From: Aptenodytes patagonicus
Lineage: Eukaryota; Chordata; Aves; Sphenisciformes; Spheniscidae
Length of the DNA stretch: 64,000 bases
Assembly: GCF_965638725.1 (NCBI RefSeq)
Contig: NC_134951.1
Span: 31,379,746-31,443,745, forward strand
Direction: 5' to 3'
The translations under genes and the position numbers were made by a program. Below the pieces are notes generated by a model. That model was not told the DNA's origin. It ran no database searches and saw only the letters and a program-made list of their open reading frames with translations. Shown piece after piece: positions 25,102 through 36,000 of this stretch; position 1 is the first letter of the stretch; each line of letters starts with the position of its first letter.

Positions 25102-25365
25102 GGCTTAGAAATTTTCTTAGCTGATGAAGTTGGCTTTTAGTCAAGTCCGCAATATAGTTGCTGCCTTTGGTAATTTGTGCTCTCTTCTGTTTTAAGATGC
25201 TCTGGTAATTTTAAAGATGAATTTCATACAATAACCTTCTTTTTAAATTGCACTGTTTTTAAAGACTGTAGCAAAGCCTCAGAATCCACACACATTACAA
25301 CAAAATGTAATATGCTCAGTGGTGTGAAGAGTTGTTTTTGTTTTTTTTAAATTATTCAGTAGTAC

Positions 25366-25371
25366 AATAAA
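25366..25371 (+). promoter_or_regulatory. Candidate PHF3 polyadenylation signal (AATAAA)
   Basis: Canonical hexamer within AGTACAATAAAATAATTC, 557 nt after the stop. It is an alternative or additional 3' end to the one at 25096. Confidence 0.4.
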
Positions 25372-26867
25372 ATAATTCAAGTGTATTTCATTAGTTTTTC
25401 AAGTATTTCCTAAGCATCTGAAGCAGTTTGTGACCAGAAATTGGAAGGCTGAGCTGCTCGAATGTTATTGCTTTAAACTGCACTTGTTTTAATAAGAAAG
25501 CATTTTTAACCTAAATTCTTGAAAATATGATTTGTAGTAGTAAATTCATTTCTCCCACCATTTTCCATGCTTTAAAAACTTGAATACCTAAGCTTGTACA
25601 TTACTTTGTGTTTTGCTATCCTTTTTACTGTAAAATGTAAATATTTTAAGGGATATTTTGATTCTAAAATGATAAAACTTTCTCACATACTGTGTGTGTT
25701 TGATTTCATAGGTGTGAAACTGTAGGGTAAATGAACATCGCAGGCTGAGTTACAGAACGCCACATTCATTGTACACTTCATGGCTTGGTCGTTTTGAGTT
25801 TCAGGGGGCGAAGAGGGGGGAGAAGGGCAGAAGGGTGTTTGTACCATTGGCACTTCTCGTAAATTGATACTTTGTAGTGGCTACCATCCACTGATGCAAA
25901 ACAAAAAGCCAAAAAAAAAAAGGCAAACCTGAAAACAAACTAAAATCTCCTGCTCTTATACTTCTTAAAATACACTGGTCACTTTGTTGAGTCTGTCAGA
26001 AACAACAAAAATATTCCATTATATAAAGAAAAACTGTTTTTCAGCATTTTGTTTTTCACTTTGAGTACATGACCTTATGTACTGATGTAGCATTTTGCAC
26101 TTTGCTGTAGAAAAGCCTCTTCTTTCCAGAAAGGTCTTTCCAGTTTAACAACACACTAATTTTTAGTTTTTAATTAGGAATATATTTCAAGGTAAAATGT
26201 CATTTGGATACCTTGCAGGTAGCTTCATGGTCAAATTGACTAAAATTAAAAATCTTGCACCGAACAAAGGGGGTGTTAGGCTTTTATTAAGTAATGTTTC
26301 TTAGATTCATAGTTGAGAAGATTCATAAAGAAAAAATCCTCAGTTTGTTAGTCACTAGAAGCAATATTTAAACTTTTTAATTTTTATAGCATGATAACAT
26401 GATGTGATTAAATTAGTCTTTTCCAAATTAATTCCATGATCTGTATAGCAGTAGTGCCATTGAATATATCTGGTGGTATTATGCACGTGTTGCGTTGTTT
26501 AAATATTTACATCAGGGTTCTTTAGAGACAGAAGTGCACCAAAGCATTGTTCTGGTGTTTGGAGTAAGTTTTATGTCAGCAGCTCTGCTTGTGAAGGTTT
26601 TCTTTTGACCTGTTCAAAAGTGGTCTACTCCTGGTGCCCTGGCGATCCGTCTCTCACATCCATTTGTGCTCTAAAAATAAACTGGGAGCAATGAAAATTA
26701 CAACTGTCTTTACAGAAGGGACGAGAATGCTTTCTGCCAGAACTACCAGAAATAATTTGTTTGGAAAGAATATGTAAACATTTTCCAAGTTTGCCAAGTG
26801 CTTTACTACCTGCCTCTTGTATGTAGAACCCGAAGAGAGCCACAGTAAAACAGCTCTTGAGGGAGAG

Positions 26868-26873
26868 TTTTAT
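26868..26873 (-). promoter_or_regulatory. AATAAA downstream of the candidate minus-strand exon
   Basis: TTTATT on the + strand, that is AATAAA on the - strand, 121 nt beyond the stop of the 26994-27325 reading frame. It is in the position expected for a polyadenylation signal if that exon is real. Confidence 0.3.
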
Positions 26874-26993
26874 TAAGAGTTTATATTAACAAGCAGCGAC
26901 AGTTTCCAGGATTTGGTCCTAGAATCTGAGTTAGTGTAATGGGAATAAATCCTGCTACTACAGGAATAAAGGATGTTGTCTTCTCCATTGCCT

Positions 26994-27325
26994 TCAGTCA
27001 CTCTCCTTCCAACACTCGTGGTAGCTGGGAGTGCTCCGATTACTTGTTACTTGTTTTACACTGAATCGCTGCTCAGGCCACAACAAGCAGTGTGCACTGA
27101 TGAGGAACTGGCAGTACGCCAGGAGCCCCAGGGAGAACAGGATAAACCCTGAATATGCTCCCTTCCCCAGCATCACATGGCTGTAAAAGGCCGCCCTAAG
27201 ACAAACTGGAAGAGGAGAAGAATCTGGAGCCAGCTCAAATGCCGAGTGGGCTTCATGAGCTGCCTGTTGGGAAGAGGGGAAGAAGCTCCATTGCATCAGG
27301 CTGATCGCTTGAGGGCACAGAGCAG
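26994..27325 (-). CDS. Candidate terminal coding exon of an unrecognised small membrane protein
   Basis: On the - strand a good acceptor (TTCTTTCTATCTTCTTCAG) ends at 27326. It is followed by 109 codons open to TGA at 26994-26996, entering in phase 1. An AATAAA lies about 121 nt downstream of the stop (26873-26868). The block is visibly richer in G and C than its surroundings. The C-terminal half contains a hydrophobic stretch (YSGFILFSLGLLAYCQFLIS) suited to one membrane helix, followed by HCLLWPEQRFSVK and a polar end. I do not recognise the family. A second acceptor-like site lies inside at about 27206 (TTCTCCTCTTCCAG). No upstream exon was identified, so it may instead be a pseudogene piece or chance. 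Confidence 0.3.
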
Positions 27326-28775
27326 CTGAAGAAGATAGAAAGAACCTCACAAAGATGTTTGCAGATCCTTATTAAAACATCTCGGGGTAGTTCCATCACC
27401 CCCTCACCTTAGTTATCTTCAAGTCATCTGTAACTGACTTGGCAGTGCATTCATTGCTACGTAATAATTATGGTCATGTGGCAAATAACACGTGTCACCT
27501 AGTTTTACTGTGCTTGTTGTCTCTGCTCCATAACTGCTTTATGGAAAGACAAAAAAAAAAAATCTGAAATAGTTACTTGTTTCTGATGGGTACCCAGTGA
27601 AGGCTTGTATTCGGAGAATTTCCATGCAAGGAGGTGATGGTTTACTATGTACTTTTGAGCAATAGTAAAGGAAAAAAGGAAAAGATAGGCATCGATCACT
27701 ATTTTTTTATTTAAGTATTTTACTTATACAGTAAGCCATCAGTCAAATGAAAAATGTAGATACCATCATAAATCATTTGTTTAAGCACATTAAAATGTAA
27801 CTTGATTTATTTTGTTTTTATTGCTCACTAAACTAGAATATAACTGAGCTTTTTCAGAAGGAATAGCGTTTTTACATTTATGTATGAAGAGCTGTATTTA
27901 CTTTTGAGATTATAAAGTCACGAAAAATGTAGTCCTGGAAATTCAATTTACTGTGGTGAAAACCTTTGTCTAGTAAAATTTCAAAATCTCGTTTAGGGGC
28001 ATATAAGCCAGAAAGGTATAGCTAAAGCAAAGCAGTTCTTAAAGTTTCTAGTTTTTAAGCTGTTAGGAACAGAAGTTATTTGTAGGCAGACTGCCACATT
28101 CCCGCATTCCAGTTGTGAATGTTTAAAACAAAGTTTTCATGGAGTCAAACAGGGGAGACCTCTGCTGGAGAAAAACAGCAGGCATATTTTATATCTGTTC
28201 AGTAACTAAGTAAAATTCCTTTTCTGCTCTTAAAATCATTCTTTGTAATATTTTAGTGTGAAGACAGGCTTAAGTTCTACCCTTTTACATAAATACATAC
28301 CTGATGGATAGAGACTCAGAAGGGAGGGAGAACAACTTCATTACCTTTGTGGACTTAAGAAGTAATTACAGATGTTACGATTTTAAAAATTCTCATTACA
28401 TAAACGTGCGCTTTTTGCCCCAAGTACACCTTTTCTCCCCCCCAATTCAGTTTTTACACTTGATTTTAATATTACAAAATTATAAAAGAGAAACTGCATT
28501 CTAATAAAATTCTAGAGTTTTGGAGAAACAGGTAAGTTGTCCTCATGGAGCAACAAACAACTGATACTGGAGTGACGGTTGGCTTTATAAGCTAATTACT
28601 ACCTATTTGTCTACAAAACTATTTCCAGCACAATGAAGAAAAATACTGCAGACTTTGCCATTATTTTAAAGTAAATACTAAAGAGTATGTATAAGTAACT
28701 TTATGAGTAAAACATCTGATCGCATTTTATATATTAAAAAAAACATTAAAAAAAACAGAAGTAGTTGGGAACAAT

Positions 28776-28781
28776 TTTATT
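28776..28781 (-). promoter_or_regulatory. EYS polyadenylation signal (AATAAA)
   Basis: AATAAA on the - strand about 106 nt after the EYS stop codon. It is the first canonical hexamer downstream, and would imply a very short EYS 3' UTR. Confidence 0.6.
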
Positions 28782-28886
28782 AAGTGCTTTCTTGTGTTGG
28801 TTTCTGAGCTTACACTGCCAGCTAACACAAGAAACAGGAGGAAAAGGGAATTCATCACTTTTAAAGAGTCTTAAACAGTTTTTCAA

Positions 28887-30085
28887 TTAATTTCCATAAT
28901 TTCCATTGTAAACATTATACCCTTCTGCTTTCATTAGCTGAATCTTCTTAGAATCTTGGAAGAGCACAACATCTTTAATTTTACCAACGAATTCCTTCTG
29001 AAAAAGCCCTGTAGTGACTATATTGACTTTCCTGCCAATTTCAAACCCACCAAAATAACAAATGCCTCCATAGTTTAAAGCAGTGTATTTTCTCTGTGGA
29101 TCAATATCTTCAAAAAGAATTAGCTCCTCATCCAGATACACCTTAATACAAGTTTCGTTTTGAACTACAGTAATGAAATGCCATCTTTCGTCACAACAGG
29201 TGGAGTATTTGCTATGAATTAGAGGAACAGAGATTCTTTCTCCAAGATTAATCACAACTTTCAATGTTCCATTGGCAAGACCAATGGCAAGGAAATCATT
29301 ATCTTCATCTTCACCTTTTCCCATCCATACTATTAAGCCTTCAGTTTGATTGGTAGTAAAATTTAAAGAAATGCGGCTATGCTGGAGGTCTCTTTTTCCA
29401 TAATAAGGATCTGTGTATTTGATGTAGGAGTTGCCGACGAACTTTGCTATAAAAAATTTGATTTTGCTATCGCAGTACTTACCTGACCAGCCTAGTGCGC
29501 ATGCACAGATATATGAAAACGAAGTAGGTTGAGGAATGCAGAGAGCTTGAGATCCACACCTGTTTTGTGAACAGTGAATAGATTGTTCACATGTGCTCCC
29601 TATCCACTCTTGTGGGCAAGAACAAGAAAAGCCTGAGTTTTCAACTTGACACGTTCCATTATTTTTGCACACTGTGTACCCACAAACTGTTCCGTCACAG
29701 TCGCCAACATTGGCTCCACCTTTGGGGTCAGTCACGGTAAGCTTCAGTTCCCTGTTGTTTATAACAATTTCTCGTACACAACCGGTGAAACTTGTGGGTT
29801 CATTTTCTACTGCCATGGAATTAACAAGGTTTAAGGAGGATACCCCTCCAACAAAAAAATCCGTGTGCGTGTCTAGCACGTTCATTCCAGGACTAGCTTT
29901 TTGAGTAATGTTGATACCGTCCAGGTCCAGGTAGCCTTCGTTACCAGCTCTTCCTGCTTTGAGTGAATGCCACGTATTTCCATTTGCATGGACCTTCTGA
30001 AAGGTCTGTAGGATGACTGTCTTGTCTCCGAGATTGTAGCGTAACTGTATAAATCCATTTACTAATGATATACATAGAAAGTCAC
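28887..30085 (-). CDS. EYS: EYS last coding exon: laminin G end, EGF-EGF, laminin G
   Basis: Acceptor TTTTTTACAG (minus strand, AG at 30087-30086); the first base enters in phase 1. It opens [20 protein letters not shown] with YLDLDGIN and FFVGGV, the second half of a laminin G domain closed by a Cys. Two EGF modules follow ([14 protein letters not shown]...[12 protein letters not shown] and [12 protein letters not shown]...[12 protein letters not shown]). The final laminin G domain includes [31 protein letters not shown] and [11 protein letters not shown]. Several N-x-S/T sites fit a secreted protein. The last residues ([12 protein letters not shown]) differ from the acidic human end. An in-frame Met at 30152 lies in the intron and is not a start. 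Confidence 0.96.
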
Positions 30086-33000
30086 CTGTAAAAAACCAGT
30101 ATAAAATAGTTTTACTTTTTAGAGGCAGCACACTGAAGAAGAGCATGTTCATAATCCTGATGCTTTCATGCCTGCACTTCCCCAGTTCAGTAACTTATTT
30201 TCTATAGCCTTGTACCATCATCATATCTAAATCGCACAAAGGGAAATGTTCCCTGATGAGCTTCTCGTGGCCTTTTTTTTTTTTCTTTCATTATTGGAAA
30301 CTGAGCTCCTGTTTGCTTCAAAGTAAAAAGCCCAACCTTCTGAAAAGCTCTGCTTTGGTGCAGAGACTAGATAACTGTGAGGTAGGAGGAAACAGGATCA
30401 CTTTGGCATCCGGGGAATGTGAGTTGGTGTTTGCACGAAAAAGAATCAAGTTTTGGCCAAGTTACAAATGCCAGAATACTCTCAATTTCCATATGCTGAA
30501 TAAAGGCTTGATGGATTTGTCAGTTTAATGCACTGAAGGTTTGTCAGCACCAAACATACTCTGCTTTCCCCGAAGCTGCTTTTTGCAATGGGGATGTTTT
30601 GGGTTTAATAATCTGACAGCTGTAGGAACAGATAAGCTTTTTATTGAATTGTTCTTCTGGAGGCCTCCATGACAGGAAGTATTAGGAGGGAGTTATCTTT
30701 TCTTGTACTGTCAGTGTTTCTGGCCTTACAGGCAATATAAAAGGAGAGAGAGTACCACTTCAAACTATATTTACAAACGTGAAGAAGAAAAGCGGGGAAA
30801 GGTTAGGAAACGGGAGCTGGAAGGAAGGTATGTAAGGGCAGAGAGAGAGTCTGATAGGGGAAGGTGACAGGGAGGCAGAAGAGGACAGCAGAAGAGTCTG
30901 CAAATGAAAGTCACATTTTCAAACTTTTATGTTTGCCTGTGCAATTTAACTTTTATATTGCTTTTGGAAATAGTAGGCATAAGGTGGTTGGATTTTTTTA
31001 AAGTAAGTTTATCAATTAAATTGATAAATATGCTTGTTAAATTTGAATGTAAGCTTTCTCTTAATAGTGACCAGTAAAACTGAAGTTTCATGTAGTGTTT
31101 TACTAATGAAGAAATACTTCTAAATTTGGAAAGTAAAATTTCCTTAAAGATTCGGCATTCGTAAGGGTGGACCTGTTAGTAGAATGATGAAGTTTGCTTT
31201 CTTGGGGGTTTAATTTTTGGATATTTCTAATCCTTGAATTACATTGCCCTTAGTGAAGTTAAAAATGAATGGCTTAATTTACTGGAGGCTTGTGAAAGTT
31301 ACTAAAATTATGCCTCTCTCTTCAGCAATTGTTCAGGTTCCCATTCAGGCAGGGTGGAGATGTTTCAGTTGTGTTAGTGGCTGTAGAGCACATGCTTTGT
31401 GCCTCACCTTCCCTGCCCCAGACACCCATGGGAAGAACGAGAAGGCGGCTCTTCCTTCTTTCAGCTCCAGTCCAGCGATAGCAGAGCACTTCCTTCTAGC
31501 TTGCTAGTTCCAGTTGTGATGATCTGTTTTACTTCCCTGCATTTAGTGTTCTTTTTTAGTACCTTGTTTGTTTCTGCTTTTTTTTAGAAAATAAATATAA
31601 TTCATTTGTGGTTTCTCTTGCTCAGTGATGTGGCTTTAAGCTTGCTTAATTTTTCCGTGCATAGTTTGAATGCACTTATCTTGCTTACTTGTTTGAGCAA
31701 TGTGCATAACCTGCTTGTCTATTTCTTTTATCAGGACCTCAATCCTAGGGTAAGAAAGGAGCATCAGAAAAAGTTTCTGAACTACCTCTTTGGCAGCCTT
31801 CAATGCCCTCTCCTACACAGACATGCAGGCTTGCATAAGGACATGAGTACTCATTCTTTGCTGTCTAGGAAGAAGGAAAACATCTGACTAGGGTTGCTTG
31901 CTCATCTGTCTTTTGATCAAGAGCTGGAGAAGCTGGAAGTTCTCCAAGACTTCCTGGCCTGCAGGGAAGTTTTTTGGTAGCTGTGCACATTTGACAATGA
32001 TTTGTCTGAGATGACATTAGAGAATAGTGCTTCAGTGACATCAAGGAAAAAGTGGGCAGTTTCAGCAGTTAGTCCTAGTGCTTCTGACTCAAGCCCAATG
32101 ATGTCTGTTGCTAATGTACTTGTAGTGAGGTTTGGAGTCTTATTTAGTCTTATTACAAGAGCAAATCTGTGTTACTGCATCTGCACAGTTACAGTGTAAA
32201 GAGAGGTTATGGCTGAGTACTCTGGATTAGGCTCTAGCACAGATTTGAGGCCTCTCTTCAAATGGGAGTAACCTTCTTTTCTGCTAGTTGTGAACAAAAA
32301 AATTAAACTTTCCAATTTCAACTCTCCCTGAGCTTCTCAAGGCACTTTCTTACTCCCCTGGTTAGATCCTCTCTTTTCACACATACTGCTATTTTAGTCT
32401 TTGGCAAGAACAGCAGTGTATTGAGATAAATTTTATAGTGTGGACGTTGATCCCAGGGTTCAGCTCGGTATTTCTCCGTGAAGTTTTATTGTGCCATAGG
32501 TACTACTCAGGGACAACTGGCTGAAAACATTTTAGGGCTCTAATGTAAGGTGCTGTGTGCTCAGTGTCCATGAAACTTCCTCTCAAAGTGAAGGCAACCT
32601 ATGGGCTTGTCTTTGTTCCTCTTCACTTCAGCAGCCAATGACATTTTCAACAAGGGACCTCAATCTGCCCTGTCTCTGAGGGACAAGTTGCACAGCTGAA
32701 GCCTGTGCAGCCCTATGCCATCATAGGAATTGCATCACCATTTTAAACAAACAGCATTCTTACCACTGAATTTCTCCTCTCAGCAGTCTCAGTATGGGAG
32801 ACCATGAAGCAAGGTGGTTTCCACTGTTTCAGTTTGAGCATTACTCAAACCTGTCCCATACGACCTTAACTGGGGCCAAGGACCTTTTGAGGAAGTTTGC
32901 TTTTGTCAAGCATGAAGGAGATGACATCCTCAGTTTTTTCAGGACTAGACTTTATAGCTGATCCCTACTTTCTAGAAAATACGTACAGGACACACAACTT

Positions 33001-36000
33001 TGCTTCCAGCTTTTTAGATTAGCATCTCATCTAATATGGACTATTTATCCGCACCAGTAGTGTCACAAAAAAAGCAGAGAGACTCCTGAGGTAGGCACTC
33101 ACAGTCATGATTTTGTTGTGCACACAAGCCTTGGCCCAACCTGTTGGATGGGGTGCAAGGAAGTGTGAGGCAATCTGTCTCAATAAGGTTGAATCTTCTT
33201 TGGAAATAGGCTATTGTAGCTTAGCTGTGGCTTGAAACTGCAACATGTCAGGACCCTGGGTGTTGAACAATATCTTCAGTGGTTACAGCACTCAGTTCTG
33301 TTCTGATGCACCTTCCTGCCCCTGTCATCTTCCCTGTTTCAGTAAAATAAAAAGGGGGTTTTTATAGCCCAAATGCTAAAAGATTTTTTCCTTGTCTTCT
33401 CAGGGGAAGGGGATTTTGTAGCAGGTGTTGTCTTAAGGAAGGAACTATTCTGGATTTAAAATGGCACTTTTACTTGCAAACCCTAGTTCAGCGTTTTCAC
33501 CAAATGTCTGAAGGTCAAAGTTGCTCCACCTCAGGGTGGATTGTCTCTATTCCATAGTAGGAGCCAGCACTCTGAAACAGGTATCAAATTTTCTTCATCA
33601 CTTTAATTTTCAGGTTTTCATAATGAATGTGCACAAGTCTCACCTGCTCCCATATCAGATGTCAGCATTCCCAGAAGCCAAGTCAACTCTATGTCCTGAG
33701 CAGTCAGTTCCAAAAACTGGGAGTTAATGAAAAGTCTCCTATAGGTACATCCAACTACTATTGTGAGATCTGGATTATCCATGATGATATCTGCTTATAT
33801 GACTTCTTATGATGGATTCTGAATGCATCACAAAAATTTTCAGCTTGCTACTACTCTGAATGAGTATGTAAGTCTGTAAGTAAGTTGGTTACAGTCACAC
33901 AATCAAGTTTTAAATTCTCCCAAATGGTGACAATGCCCTTTCGTGTTCAGTCTTTATCTAGACATGCAGGTGTGTCTGTATATCCCCGTCTTGAGAGGGG
34001 ATCATGTTTAAGCAGTGTCAGGTCACCATGTTTTTATGTTACCACAGGAAACTCATCTACATCATAGTATGTCAAAGCTTTGTACAGTTGGAAATGCGTG
34101 CTAGGAATGTTGCACTCTATTTTGAGATGTCCTGTTCATGCCAGAAGCATTACCATGCATAACAAATGCAATAGTGTTGAATTTACACAGCTGTGTTGGG
34201 CAAAGATCTCTGTAGTTACTGCCTTCACTATCAAATCTGCCTAATGCCGATGTATTTCCTAGGAGGACAGAATACAATGTCAGAGGATTTTAGGCTGACA
34301 GACCATGGGCAGGGAGGGTATCCCAGATGGTATTTTTCACATTTCTCTTTCAGGGTCTCTTCTCCACAGTGACTCAAAGTCTACCCCTGTGCTCCGCGTG
34401 TATGCGTATAAGGCAAAGCCTTTATTACCTGCTAGAGACCTGAATTTATTCCTACACTTCACTGCAAATTGACAATAAGCAGGATTTCCCACTAGTTTTT
34501 AAGACCAAAGGAGCTTCCAGAACATCCTTTTAAGTAACTTTGGAAGCAGTGGATGCAGTCTTCTAGTCAGTGGCATTCACATTTTTGATGCTGTTGTCAT
34601 GTCCCCAGTGATACAGAGATGCAAGTCTCTTTAAAGACTCCCTGTTTGCTCAGAACTCACTGATTAGTTCCTGGACTCCTGAAGGTCTATAGTCCTTTAC
34701 AAAGACTTGTAAGACATCCTATGCTTGTCCTTTTTCTCATCCTGTGTTACTAAGCAGAAGCCTCTATGCTATGATATTCTGCTGGGGACAGAGGCTTTGA
34801 TGAGCTCAGTGCTTCAGCAGCTTCTGCAGGGTAGGTGTCTCAAGAGCTCTAGGCAGCGGTTTCCTGGTTACAGAACACCTATAGTCTTGGTTTTGTCAGC
34901 CATTTCGAAGCCCTGAGACAGCATCTCTGGATGTATGTTTGCTGGCCTCAGTCTATGCCTTCTGTTGCTTTTACCTCACCTTTCCTTCCTCTAGCTCAAG
35001 GCCACAATATCAGTTTCTATCATTGTGGTATCAGGTAGCATTCCCCCCCCTGCCTCCTTCCACCTTCTTTTTCAGAAACCTTTATTGATCATTGGCACCA
35101 TCTTGGTGACAGAGTGAACATTTGAACCTTATACTCTCGTAAGCAGTAACATTCACAGGAATCATTCCCAGTTAATGAAAGGGAACTCTCTTACTGTAGG
35201 TTGGTTTCAGAATGTGCTCATCTTCACTCTAAGTTGACCTCTTTAAGCCACCATAATAAAGTGCCTGTGTCTCCAACAGTATTATTGCCTCTTGTTGGTA
35301 TGATACATAGAATCATAGAATAGTTTGGGTTGGAAGGGACCTCTAAAGGTCATCTAGTCCAACCCCCCTGCCATGGGCAGGGATATCTTCAACTAGATCA
35401 GGTTGCCCAGGGTTTTGTTTGTTTGTTTTTGTTTTTGGGGTTTCTTTTGCCATTTGATTAAACTCTTTCCCTGAATTCAAGCCCCGAGCAAGAAGGGAGT
35501 CATTCTGTGCACAGATCAAAATTAAGACATCTGTCCAGACCTAGGATTGCACTTAGGTGGCATTTGTGCAATGGAGTCTGTAACTTTGCAACCAAAAAAA
35601 TTAAGTTAAAAAGAAATCTGTAACTTCTGACAAGTTGCCAGCTTGTGTGTATGATGAACGCCGAAGAACTGAGCCATACTCCCTGACAGATTCCGAATTA
35701 AACTTCAGGCTGTTTAGGAGGTTGTCAGTCAATAAATTCAAGTGTTTAAAAGGTCCAAGGCTGTTTCTTCTGCCTATTAGACAGGATATATAATTTGGAA
35801 TGTGTGAATCTGGAAGCAACAACCCTTCTCTTTCACTGTTTTCTGGATCGCATTTGCATGGCTATTAAGGGATATTTTGTCTTTTAAAAAGAACCCCCCA
35901 AAAAATATTTCACTGGGCTGACACAATTCTATTTTCTTCCCCCATCCATTGACTAGAACTGTGCTTGAATTCATGGGCAAGCTACCCACTTACATGCACG

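Larger units (their letters stand above)
24810..26600 (+). other. PHF3: PHF3 3' UTR and downstream sequence
   Basis: AT-rich sequence directly after the PHF3 stop, without coding signal. AATAAA hexamers occur at 24843-24848, 25096-25101 and 25366-25371. Which of them is used, and whether longer 3' UTR forms continue further, cannot be told from sequence alone. The end given is only a convenience. Confidence 0.6.
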
